14,408 bases of DNA from Clostridiales bacterium (GTDB lineage: Bacteria; Bacillota; Clostridia; Lutisporales; Lutisporaceae): assembly GCA_012522255.1 (NCBI GenBank), contig JAAYKT010000234.1, positions 1-14,408 of the forward strand. Direction: 5' to 3'. Of this stretch, positions 1 through 5,749 are shown piece by piece; position 1 is the stretch's first letter, and every line of letters begins with the position of its first letter. The translations under genes and the position numbers were made by a program. Below the pieces are notes generated by a model that saw nothing but the letters and a program-made list of their open reading frames with translations, did no database searches and was not told the DNA's origin.

Positions 1-32
1 ACAGTATTTAGCTTATACCCGGGAGTGATAAA

Positions 33-1091
33 ATGAGAAACTATATGATGGCTTTCTTTACGTCCGTTTTATTGGCATATTTTATAACACCGTTGGCCAA
101 GAAATGGGCTGACAAAGTAGGGGCCATAGATATACCAAATGATAACCGAAGAGTCCACAAGAAGCCAACGCCTTTGTTAGGCGGTTTGGCAATATATTTT
201 GCATGTATTTTAGGTATTATTATTTATATACCTATAAATCAAAAAATTTTAGGTATAATAGCAGGGGCTACTGTTATTGTCGCATGCGGGTATTTTGACG
301 ATATCAAGTCGCTTTCTCCCAGAGCCAAACTTGCCTTTCAAATAATTGCAGCACTGATTGTTATATATAGCGGTATACGGATTAACAGGCTGACCAATCC
401 TTTGGTTTTTTTAGGCGGGAGCAAATGGATAGAATTGGGGATTTTGTCTTACCCATTGACACTGCTATGGATTGTAGGGCTTACAAATGCTTTTAATTTG
501 ATAGACGGACTTGACGGCCTTGCCGCGGGAGTATCGGTGATTTCAAGCATGACACTGTTTGTGGCGGCTATTCTTTTAGGTCCCGAGCAGCAATATGTCC
601 CTGTAATTACAGCAATCCTGGCAGGTTCAACATTGGGCTTTCTTCCTTATAATTTTAATCCCGCCAAGATATTTATGGGTGATACGGGGGCGATGTTTTT
701 GGGTTATATGCTTTCGGTTATATCAGCCATAGGAGTTCTAAAAAGTGCAACGGCTTTAGCAGTCCTGATTCCTGTCTTTGCCATGGGTCTGCCTATAATA
801 GATACGATATTGGCAATGATAAGAAGGGCGGCAAACGGTAAATCCATGGCTGAAGCCGATAAAGGCCATCTCCATCACAAGCTCATAGCAAAAGGTTATA
901 GCCAAAAACAAGCCGTGCTCACATTATACTCTATAAGTGCTGTGCTTGGGATTGGGGCAGTTGCCATAATAGAAGTAAAACTAAAGACCTTATATTTCTT
1001 GGTGTTTTTGGTTTTTGTGGTAACATCAATGGGAATGAAGCATCTTAAAGCCTCAACCAATAAAGACGGTAAAAATAAAATGGATGCGTGA
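33..1091 (+). CDS. tagO: Undecaprenyl-phosphate GlcNAc-1-phosphate transferase (WecA/TagO/MraY family)
   Basis: Polytopic membrane enzyme that moves a sugar-1-phosphate, probably GlcNAc-1-P from UDP-GlcNAc, onto undecaprenyl phosphate, the first step of teichoic acid or other envelope polymer synthesis. The 352-residue protein shows the family motifs in order: the DIPN...RRVHKKPTPLLGG cytoplasmic loop (about 33-51), the Asp-Asp pair of GYFDD (86-90), NAFNLIDGLDGLAAG (152-166), the FMGDTG loop (214-219) and GHLHHKL (278-284). The last is the His-rich motif that separates WecA/TagO enzymes from MraY. Many hydrophobic segments fill the spaces between motifs. A GGGAGTG ribosome site at 21-27 supports this ATG. 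A terminator follows directly, so it is probably the last gene of a unit entering from the left. The wecB-type gene downstream makes UDP-ManNAc, consistent with a shared pathway. Exact sugar specificity is inferred; the gene could equally be called wecA. Confidence 0.9.
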   Translation: MRNYMMAFFTSVLLAYFITPLAKKWADKVGAIDIPNDNRRVHKKPTPLLGGLAIYFACILGIIIYIPINQKILGIIAGATVIVACGYFDDIKSLSPRAKLAFQIIAALIVIYSGIRINRLTNPLVFLGGSKWIELGILSYPLTLLWIVGLTNAFNLIDGLDGLAAGVSVISSMTLFVAAILLGPEQQYVPVITAILAGSTLGFLPYNFNPAKIFMGDTGAMFLGYMLSVISAIGVLKSATALAVLIPVFAMGLPIIDTILAMIRRAANGKSMAEADKGHLHHKLIAKGYSQKQAVLTLYSISAVLGIGAVAIIEVKLKTLYFLVFLVFVVTSMGMKHLKASTNKDGKNKMDA

Positions 1092-1108
1092 AATGTAATT
1101 TCAAAACA

Positions 1109-1138
1109 GCACAGTCTATAGCCGGACTGTGCTTTTTT
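1109..1138 (+). terminator. Rho-independent terminator after tagO
   Basis: GCACAGTC (1109-1116) pairs perfectly with GACTGTGC (1125-1132) around an 8-base loop and is followed by six T (1133-1138). It separates the transferase gene from the epimerase gene. Confidence 0.85.
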
Positions 1139-1200
1139 AAGATTAACATTTACTCAGTTTGCAGTATAAACAGAAGATTTTACAAAAAGGAGAACCTCAA

Positions 1201-2343
1201 ATGATAAAAGTACTTTCCGTATTCGGCACTAGGCCCGAAGCAATAAAAATGGCTCCGTTAATAAAAGTTTTGCAAAAAGAAAAAGACATAGATTCAAAAG
1301 TATGTGTAACAGCACAGCACAGGGAAATGCTGGACCAGGTTATGGATATTTTTCAACTTACCGCAGACTATGACTTAAATATAATGGAAGAAAAACAAAG
1401 CCTTTCCGATATAACGATCCATGCGTTAAAAGGCCTGGAAGAAGTTATAAAAGATGCGCAGCCGGATATGGTTTTGGTTCATGGTGACACAGCTACAACA
1501 TTTGCCGGCGCATTGGCTTCCTATTATAATAAGGTTAACTTAGGCCATGTAGAAGCAGGGCTTCGCACCTACAACAAATATTTTCCCTACCCCGAGGAAC
1601 TGAATAGAAGATTGGTAGGAGCTATTGCAGATTTGCATTTTGCACCCACTTTTGGTTCGAAAAGAAACCTTTTAAGAGAAAATATAGGGGAAAACAGTAT
1701 ATTCGTTACAGGCAATACAGTTATAGATGCTTTAAAAACAACAATCAATAAGGAGTATGAGTTTAAAGACCCCACACTCAAAATGGTGGACTTTTCAAAA
1801 AGAATAATATTGGTAACAGCCCATAGAAGAGAAAACATAGGTGAACCGTTAGAAAACATTTGTAATGCCATAAACCAAATATGTGAAAACTATAAAGATG
1901 TTGAAATTATATATCCCGTACATATGAATCCGAAGGTCAGGGATGTTGTTTTTGGAATCTTAGGAAATAAAGATGGGGTACACCTTATTGATCCCATTGA
2001 TGTTGTAGAAATGCATAACCTCATGGACAGATCATTTATCGTTCTTACAGATTCCGGTGGACTGCAGGAAGAAGCGCCGTCTTTGGGAAAACCTGTTTTA
2101 GTTTTGCGGAGTGAGACAGAAAGGCCTGAGGCCATTGAATATGGGACAGTAAAACTGGCAGGAACAAAAATGAAAAACATTTACACATTGGCCTCTATAC
2201 TTTTGGATGATAAAAATGAGTATGAAAAAATGGCAAACGCGATAAACCCATATGGTGACGGTTATGCCTCCGAAAGGATCAAAGACTGTTTGCTATATAA
2301 ATTCAGATATAAAAAAGAGAGACCGGTTGATTTTAGACCGTAA
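1201..2343 (+). CDS. wecB: UDP-N-acetylglucosamine 2-epimerase (non-hydrolysing)
   Basis: Cytoplasmic enzyme interconverting UDP-GlcNAc and UDP-ManNAc, the ManNAc donor for teichoic acid linkage units and capsular polymers. The 380-residue protein has the usual family length. It opens with VFGTRPEAIKMAPL (7-20) and carries HGDTATTFAGA (94-104), HVEAGLR (116-122), VTGNTVIDAL (169-178), VTAHRRENIG (205-214), YPVHMNPKVR (238-247) and LTDSGGLQEEAPSLGKP (282-298) with the following RSETERPEA; these cover the catalytic Asp/Glu/His and UDP-binding positions of the family. The frame is open upstream to a TTG at 1159, but ATG 1201 is chosen because AAGGAG (1187-1192) sits 8 bases ahead and family proteins begin at this point. 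It lies after a terminator, so it needs its own promoter, which I could not identify with confidence. B. subtilis calls this function mnaA. Confidence 0.93.
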   Translation: MIKVLSVFGTRPEAIKMAPLIKVLQKEKDIDSKVCVTAQHREMLDQVMDIFQLTADYDLNIMEEKQSLSDITIHALKGLEEVIKDAQPDMVLVHGDTATTFAGALASYYNKVNLGHVEAGLRTYNKYFPYPEELNRRLVGAIADLHFAPTFGSKRNLLRENIGENSIFVTGNTVIDALKTTINKEYEFKDPTLKMVDFSKRIILVTAHRRENIGEPLENICNAINQICENYKDVEIIYPVHMNPKVRDVVFGILGNKDGVHLIDPIDVVEMHNLMDRSFIVLTDSGGLQEEAPSLGKPVLVLRSETERPEAIEYGTVKLAGTKMKNIYTLASILLDDKNEYEKMANAINPYGDGYASERIKDCLLYKFRYKKERPVDFRP

Positions 2344-2365
2344 GATTGTGAATAATTATATAAAT

Positions 2366-2400
2366 AAAAAAGCCTATCACTTATTTGTGGAGGCTTTTTT
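2366..2400. terminator. Bidirectional terminator between wecB and spo0E-like gene
   Basis: AAAAAAGCCT (2366-2375) is perfectly complementary to AGGCTTTTTT (2391-2400), with a further CAC/GTG pairing inside the loop. A and T tracts on the two sides let it end transcripts from both directions. It overlaps the 3' end of the minus-strand gene. Confidence 0.85.
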
Positions 2401-2559
2401 ATTTAAAAGAATCATTTCTTCTTTAAAAATAAGCTCGTCCAATTCTTCGCTACATTTTAATGTTTTTATACTGTTAATACCGTGTTGTAGGATTAAAACA
2501 TGCAAGCTTTCTCGTTTTGTCTCTAACATTTTTTTAATCTCCTCTTCTTGAGCACACAT
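2377..2559 (-). CDS. Spo0E-like aspartyl-phosphate phosphatase
   Basis: Small cytoplasmic protein of 60 residues, the usual Spo0E family size. Family members dephosphorylate Spo0A~P and so hold back sporulation. The C-terminal half carries CSEELDELI (36-44), matching the family signature of Ser-x2-Leu-Asp in the second helix. The N-terminal half forms a predicted first helix with the usual Lys/Arg-rich stretch (KKMLETKRESL). A GTG at 2568 would add three residues, but ATG 2559 is preferred because the GAGGTG ribosome site then falls 6-7 bases ahead, whereas it overlaps the GTG. It faces away from spoIID across a control region holding a good sigma-A-type promoter and a TGTCGAA 0A-type box. 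In the Clostridia the in vivo target of these proteins is less certain than in Bacillus. Confidence 0.75.
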   Translation of the reverse strand: MCAQEEEIKKMLETKRESLHVLILQHGINSIKTLKCSEELDELIFKEEMILLNKKASTNK

Positions 2560-2590
2560 TTTTGTCACCTCAATCGATGCTTATATTTAC

Positions 2591-2619
2591 ATTTTATTTC
2601 ATTTTTCTATGTTTTTCAA
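2591..2619 (-). promoter_or_regulatory. Candidate sigma-A promoter of spo0E-like gene
   Basis: Read on the minus strand: -35 TTGAAA (2614-2619), 17-base spacer, -10 TAAAAT (2591-2596). This places the transcript start about 25 bases ahead of the ATG at 2559. Sequence match only. Confidence 0.55.
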
Positions 2620-2654
2620 TAAAAAACGAGTCAAGATCACTCATAATCATTCGA

Positions 2655-2774
2655 CACCATATTCAGACAAAATATTTCCCGGGTAATATTCTGTCATATT
2701 ATGTGGACATATTCTAAAAATACGACGTTTCTATTTTACTAAAGGTTCCACAAATATTTTGTCGGAATATGGTG
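2655..2774. repeat. 23-bp inverted repeat with 74-base spacer
   Basis: The left arm (2655-2677, beginning CACCATATTC) is the reverse complement of the right arm (2752-2774, ending GAATATGGTG) with one mismatch in 23. Inside the left half, GACAAAATATT and AATATTCTGTC form a second, shorter imperfect inverted pair. I see no target-site duplication flanking it. It may be a paired operator for a dimeric regulator, a short insertion-like element, or an RNA-level structure. Confidence 0.7.
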
Positions 2775-2783
2775 GGCATATAA

Positions 2784-2810
2784 ATATTTTTCTTAAATAG
2801 TATATACAAG
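2784..2810 (+). promoter_or_regulatory. Candidate sigma-E promoter of spoIID
   Basis: ATATTT (2784-2789), a 13-base gap and TATACAAG (2803-2810) approximate the sigma-E pattern of an ATATT-type -35 and a CATACAAT-type -10. spoIID is a classic mother-cell sigma-E gene in Bacillus, which supports the reading. The match is imperfect. Confidence 0.4.
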
Positions 2811-2882
2811 TATGAATTCTTTAAATATGGTGCCTAAGAAGAGTGAGGCAGGTGCAAATCTGACTTATAGCGAGGTGTAAAG

Positions 2883-3836
2883 ATGAAAAGGATTGTAGCC
2901 TTTTATATACTGAGTGTCTTTTCTTTATTTATGTTGCCCGTACTTATAATAAGTTGCCAAAAAACGAAAATTCCTGAAAAAATAGAAAGCAGCGGATACA
3001 TGGTCACAGTGTATGATTGCAACTTAGACAGTTTAGTTAAGCTGGATTTGGAAGAGTATGTGATAGGTGTGGTAGCAGCTGAAATGCCCGTGGATTTTCA
3101 CCCGGAAGCTCTTAAGGCTCAGGCTTTGGCAGCCAGAACTTACACTTTGGTTAGAATGAAGGAATTCGGCGGCAAAGGTTGTTCTATTCATGAGGGTGCT
3201 GACATTTGCACTGATTCAACACATTGCCAGGCTTACAAGGATCCAAAAAAATTGGGTAAAGGGTATAAAAAATTCGCCGATGCGGTTTTGTCCACAAAAG
3301 GTGAAGTGATAATCTATGAGAAACAGCTTATCGATGCAGTATTTCATTCTACCAGTGGCGGAAAAACAGAGAACTCAGAAGATGTTTGGTCCAATAAAAT
3401 TCCTTATCTCAGGTCTGTTATTTCCGAATACGAGGAGAATTCACCTAAACTAATAAATAAAGAAAGTATTAAATTGGATGATTTTATTGCCGGTATTGAA
3501 TCTTTGGATAGGGATGTAATAATCAATAAAAAAAATATTTCAAACGAGATAGAAATATTAGAAAGAAGTGAAGGCGGAAAAGTTACAAAAATAAAAATCG
3601 GTAACAAGATATTTACGGGTAAGGAGATTAGAGAAAAGTTTGGGCTTAACTCGGCGAATTTTACATATAATGTAAAGGGCAAAGAGATATGCTTCAATAC
3701 CATCGGCTACGGACATGGGATCGGCATGAGTCAATATGGAGCAAATGGCATGGCGCGCAACGGATATGATTATAGAAGTATCATTAGGCACTACTACTTG
3801 GGGGTGGAAGTTGCAAGTATTGAGAGTTTTTTGTAA
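2883..3836 (+). CDS. spoIID: Stage II sporulation protein D (peptidoglycan lytic transglycosylase)
   Basis: Mother-cell membrane enzyme that cuts septal peptidoglycan glycan strands during engulfment, working with SpoIIP and SpoIIM. The 317-residue protein starts with a hydrophobic signal anchor (about 5-24). The SpoIID domain follows: LEEYVIGVVAAEMP (56-69) with the catalytic Glu67, then EALKAQALAARTYTL (75-89). His103, Cys109, His114 and Cys115 have the spacing I recall for the zinc ligands of clostridial SpoIID. FHSTSGGKTE (154-163), PYLRSV (174-179) and the C-terminal GYGHGIGMSQYGANGMA (from about 275) complete the domain. GAGGTG at 2872-2877 supports the ATG. It is followed by a terminator overlapping its stop codon, then spoIIQ; this gene order is common in Clostridia. 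Confidence 0.95.
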   Translation: MKRIVAFYILSVFSLFMLPVLIISCQKTKIPEKIESSGYMVTVYDCNLDSLVKLDLEEYVIGVVAAEMPVDFHPEALKAQALAARTYTLVRMKEFGGKGCSIHEGADICTDSTHCQAYKDPKKLGKGYKKFADAVLSTKGEVIIYEKQLIDAVFHSTSGGKTENSEDVWSNKIPYLRSVISEYEENSPKLINKESIKLDDFIAGIESLDRDVIINKKNISNEIEILERSEGGKVTKIKIGNKIFTGKEIREKFGLNSANFTYNVKGKEICFNTIGYGHGIGMSQYGANGMARNGYDYRSIIRHYYLGVEVASIESFL

Positions 3837-3851
3837 AAGCTCTCTTTTTTT
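3822..3851 (+). terminator. Terminator overlapping the spoIID stop codon
   Basis: GAGAGTTTTT (3822-3831) pairs with AAAAGCTCTC (3835-3844), including one G-U pair, around a 3-base loop, followed by seven T (3845-3851). It insulates spoIID from spoIIQ, as expected if the two are made in different compartments. Confidence 0.75.
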
Positions 3852-3881
3852 GTATTATTTTTAAAATCTCCGGCAATAATA
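3852..3881 (+). promoter_or_regulatory. Candidate sigma-F promoter of spoIIQ
   Basis: GTATT (3852-3856), exactly 15 bases, then GGCAATAATA (3872-3881). The -10 matches the forespore pattern GGMRANAHTR at all ten positions and the -35 matches GYWTA at four of five. spoIIQ is a sigma-F gene in Bacillus. Caveat: the implied transcript start falls at or within the ribosome site GGAGGTG (3887-3893), leaving a very short leader. Confidence 0.5.
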
Positions 3882-3899
3882 TTGTTGGAGGTGTCAAGA

Positions 3900-4664
3900 A
3901 TGAAATTGAAAGATTTTTTTTCAAAACAAAAATCTATTATTCCTATTGTAATAATAATTGCTATGTTAGCTACTTTCGGTGCCTGGCGGTATAAGGCCTA
4001 TTTGGACAACAGATGGGCAGGGCTTGATTTCGAAAAAGATTTCGGAGAGTTTGAGGAATTGGAGGACGAGGCAAGGGTTGAAGAGGGCGGCATTAGCATT
4101 ATTGAAGAACACGTAGAAGAAGAGGTGAGGGAATCAGGTTTTGAAATAAGAGAAGTGACTCAAAATGAGCCGCCCAAGCCCGTTGTAACAAAAGGTACAT
4201 CAACTGTCATACCGGCAATAAAAATGGAAGAACCAATGATGGAAACCATGTTGGCACCTGTATTTGGTACTATTTGCTTAGACTTTTCCGGAGAAGAACT
4301 TGTGTATTCCAAAACATTGGACCTATGGTCAACCCACCTTGGTTTGGATGTCAAAGCAGAGGAAGGAAGCCAAGTCAGGGCAGCTATGGATGGAACCATA
4401 TCTGAAATATCAGACGGAACAGAATGGGGTATGACAGTAATTATCGACCATGGGAGCGGCATTGCTACCAAATACAGCAACCTTTCAACCTTGGAAATGG
4501 TTACTATAGGCCAAATAGTAAAAAAAGGTGACGTTATATCCGGTGTAGGAAAAACTGCCTTGTGGGAAATAGCGGAAGAACCCCATTTGCATTTCGAGGT
4601 TTTAAAGGATGGTAAGAATTTGGATCCGAAGATTTATCTTCCTAAGAAATCCTTGAATCGTTAG
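3900..4664 (+). CDS. spoIIQ: SpoIIQ-like M23-family sporulation protein
   Basis: Forespore membrane protein of 254 residues. SpoIIQ spans the intermembrane space during engulfment and binds SpoIIIAH to form the channel between mother cell and forespore. The sequence shows a short cytoplasmic tail, one transmembrane segment (about 13-30), an acidic Glu-rich linker (40-90) and a C-terminal LytM/M23 domain (about 117-250). The M23 metal and catalytic residues are present: HLGLD (His146, Asp150) and HLHFEV (His229, His231). Bacillus SpoIIQ has lost part of this site while clostridial ones generally keep it, so this protein may bind zinc. ATG 3900 is chosen over an upstream TTG at 3882 because GGAGGTG (3887-3893) lies 6 bases before it. 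The location between spoIID and spoIIID strongly supports the assignment over a generic M23 endopeptidase. Confidence 0.85.
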   Translation: MKLKDFFSKQKSIIPIVIIIAMLATFGAWRYKAYLDNRWAGLDFEKDFGEFEELEDEARVEEGGISIIEEHVEEEVRESGFEIREVTQNEPPKPVVTKGTSTVIPAIKMEEPMMETMLAPVFGTICLDFSGEELVYSKTLDLWSTHLGLDVKAEEGSQVRAAMDGTISEISDGTEWGMTVIIDHGSGIATKYSNLSTLEMVTIGQIVKKGDVISGVGKTALWEIAEEPHLHFEVLKDGKNLDPKIYLPKKSLNR

Positions 4665-4745
4665 GGGTGTGGTTTAATAAATGTTCTATATTATTAGGTT
4701 TTCGCATATTAATGTAAAAAAGACACCGATAAGGGGGTATAGTAG

Positions 4746-5000
4746 TTGAAGGATTACATTGAGGAGAGGGCACTTGAAATAGCAAAATATATAATAAGCA
4801 GCAGGACAACAGTCAGAGATGCAGCGAAAATATTTGGAGTAAGCAAGTCTACGGTACATAAAGATGTTACTGAGAGGCTGCCAAAGATTAACCCGGCGGT
4901 AGCACTTCAGGTTAAAGAAATAATGGATAAGAACAAAGCTGAAAGGCATATTAGAGGCGGTAAAGCAACAAAAATGAAATATCAGTCACTAAACGTCTGA
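4746..5000 (+). CDS. spoIIID: Stage III sporulation transcriptional regulator SpoIIID
   Basis: Small DNA-binding protein (84 residues) that activates or represses sigma-E and sigma-K regulon genes in the mother cell. The helix-turn-helix spans about 22-42 (TVRDAAKIFGVSKSTVHKDV), followed by TERLPKINP (42-50) and the basic tail RHIRGGKATKMKY (67-79), all typical of the family. Translation starts at TTG 4746, where AAGGGGGT (4731-4738) lies 7 bases ahead; no ATG is available at the conserved N-terminus. A weak sigma-E-like candidate, ATATT (4688-4692) and CATATTAAT (4705-4713), lies upstream. The gene is followed by short tandem repeats and a terminator. spoIIID directly before mbl is a widely conserved arrangement, interrupted here by a GIY-YIG gene. 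Confidence 0.95.
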   Translation: MKDYIEERALEIAKYIISSRTTVRDAAKIFGVSKSTVHKDVTERLPKINPAVALQVKEIMDKNKAERHIRGGKATKMKYQSLNV

Positions 5001-5003
5001 TAA

Positions 5004-5070
5004 TGTTTAGTGTTAAGCCCAACATTTAATGTTAATCAACATTTAATGTTAAGCAACATTTTATGATAAC
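5004..5070 (+). repeat. Degenerate tandem repeats after spoIIID (unit about 17-18 bases)
   Basis: Two near-identical units reading CAACATTTAATGTTAA (around 5020-5035 and 5038-5053) are flanked by diverged copies at about 5003-5017 (AATGTTTAGTGTTAAG) and 5054-5069 (CAACATTTTATGATAA). Each unit is a near-palindrome (AACAT-N3-ATGTT), so the tract can fold into several alternative small hairpins. Confidence 0.7.
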
Positions 5071-5088
5071 CCCCATCTAATTATTTAA

Positions 5089-5120
5089 GCTCCGGCTAAA
5101 AACCGGAGCCTAAATTTTTA
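5089..5120 (+). terminator. Terminator after spoIIID
   Basis: GCTCCGG (5089-5095) and CCGGAGC (5103-5109) form a perfect 7-bp GC-rich stem with loop CTAAAAA, followed by an AT-rich tail containing five T (5115-5119). Confidence 0.75.
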
Positions 5121-5294
5121 TATACAACATTAATTGTCATTTATTTCGGTTAAAAGGGTTTTTTTGTTTTATATAGAATAATTATATGATAAAATTGAAT
5201 TAACTTTGCAGGGGGAACAGGGTGAATAGAATTGTATGAGTGTATTCTGAGCTGAGTAGTGTCATATGTGTCGAATAGGTGCATCTTAATGAAC

Positions 5295-5324
5295 GGGTGT
5301 CATCCTGAGCGCAGCGAAGGATCT
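5295..5324 (+). repeat. REP-like repeat, copy 1
   Basis: A 30-base unit beginning GGGTGTCATCCTGAGCG and ending GCGAAGGATCT. ATCCT and AGGAT within it are complementary, making a small imperfect palindrome with a GC-rich centre. It matches copy 3 (5673-5702) with only three differences and ends just ahead of the AAGGGG ribosome site of the GIY-YIG gene. Confidence 0.8.
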
Positions 5325-5337
5325 TAAGGGGTTAAAA

Positions 5338-5616
5338 ATGTATTGGATTTATATGATGTTTAATTGGAATATTAAAGTCCTTTATACAGGGATAACCAAT
5401 GATTTAGCGCGAAGAGTATACGAACACAAAAATAAATTGGTTGAAGGTTTTACTGCAAAGTATAATGTAAACAAACTTGTATATTATGATTATACAAATG
5501 ACGTGATGTCAGCTATAGCAAAGGAAAAGGAAATAAAGGGCTGGAAGCGGCATAAAAAGAATGAACTTGTAGAAAGTATGAATCCCGAATGGAAGGATAT
5601 TTCAGAAAAATTATAG
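5338..5616 (+). CDS. GIY-YIG nuclease-domain protein (small, COG2827/UPF0213-like)
   Basis: 92-residue protein made almost entirely of a GIY-YIG endonuclease fold. The first motif pair is WIYMM (3-7) and LYTGITND (15-22). The helix DLARRVYEHK (22-31) holds the candidate catalytic Arg25/26. Then come GFTAKYNVNKLVYY (37-50), EKEIKGWKR (63-71) with the candidate metal-binding Glu, and a C-terminal NPEWKDIS (82-89). All are typical of the stand-alone family. AAGGGG at 5326-5330 supports ATG 5338. No partner domain is present; the cellular role of these proteins is poorly known. It is tightly flanked by copies of one REP-like repeat (5295-5324, 5621-5648 inverted, 5673-5702), which suggests that gene and repeats moved in together between spoIIID and mbl. 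Whether it acts on the repeats is inference. Confidence 0.85.
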   Translation: MYWIYMMFNWNIKVLYTGITNDLARRVYEHKNKLVEGFTAKYNVNKLVYYDYTNDVMSAIAKEKEIKGWKRHKKNELVESMNPEWKDISEKL

Positions 5617-5620
5617 TCGA

Positions 5621-5648
5621 AGATTCTTCACATTCGTTCAGAATGACA
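5621..5648 (-). repeat. REP-like repeat, copy 2 (inverted, diverged)
   Basis: Reverse complement reads TGTCATTCTGAACGAATG followed by TGAAGAATCT, a diverged version of copies 1 and 3. It begins four bases after the GIY-YIG stop codon and is inverted relative to copy 3. Confidence 0.75.
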
Positions 5649-5672
5649 TACTCCTAAAAGCTGATACTCTGC

Positions 5673-5702
5673 GGGTGTCATTCTGAGCAAAGCGAAGGAT
5701 CT
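5673..5702 (+). repeat. REP-like repeat, copy 3
   Basis: A 30-base unit beginning GGGTGTCATTCTGAGC and ending AAAGCGAAGGATCT, same orientation as copy 1 with three differences. With inverted copy 2 it can fold a long hairpin (5621-5702) about 50 bases ahead of the mbl start codon. Confidence 0.8.
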
Positions 5703-5708
5703 AAAAAG

Positions 5709-5730
5709 CATTCTGAGATCTGAGTTCTAT
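5709..5730 (+). repeat. Short heptamer run ahead of mbl
   Basis: ATTCTGA (5710-5716), GATCTGA (5717-5723) and GTTCTAT (5724-5730): two full and one decayed unit of the same GNTCTGA heptamer that builds the array after metK. It ends 7 bases before the mbl ribosome site. Confidence 0.6.
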
Positions 5731-5749
5731 AATATATGGAGGTGCGCGA

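Larger units (their letters stand above)
2560..2882. promoter_or_regulatory. Divergent spo0E/spoIID control region
   Basis: 323 bases without a gene, very AT-rich. Contents: a minus-strand sigma-A-type promoter for the spo0E-like gene (2591-2619), a perfect 0A-type heptamer TGTCGAA on the minus strand (2650-2656), a long inverted repeat (arms 2655-2677 and 2752-2774), a candidate sigma-E promoter for spoIID (about 2784-2810), and a GAGGTG ribosome site for spoIID (2872-2877). No open frame of note was seen. Confidence 0.6.
5001..5294. other. Gene-free stretch between spoIIID and the GIY-YIG element
   Basis: Holds the tandem repeats at 5004-5070 and the terminator at 5089-5120. A poor sigma-A-like pair follows (TTGTTT 5164-5169 and TGATAA 5187-5192). 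Next comes GGGGGAACAGG followed by a GTG that opens only a five-codon frame (5221-5238). At about 5240-5259 a stretch sharing ATTCTGAGC with the REP-like repeats may be a decayed copy. The region may be the original mbl leader, split when the repeat/GIY-YIG unit arrived. Confidence 0.4.

Noticed and set aside
2252..2551. 99-residue plus-strand frame across the wecB end and spo0E-like gene
   Set aside because: It overlaps wecB, crosses the bidirectional terminator and is antisense to the Spo0E-like gene, which has a recognisable motif and ribosome site.
5269..5275. TGTCGAA as a Spo0A box controlling the GIY-YIG or mbl genes
   Set aside because: A seven-base match is expected by chance at this frequency and no promoter is clearly associated.
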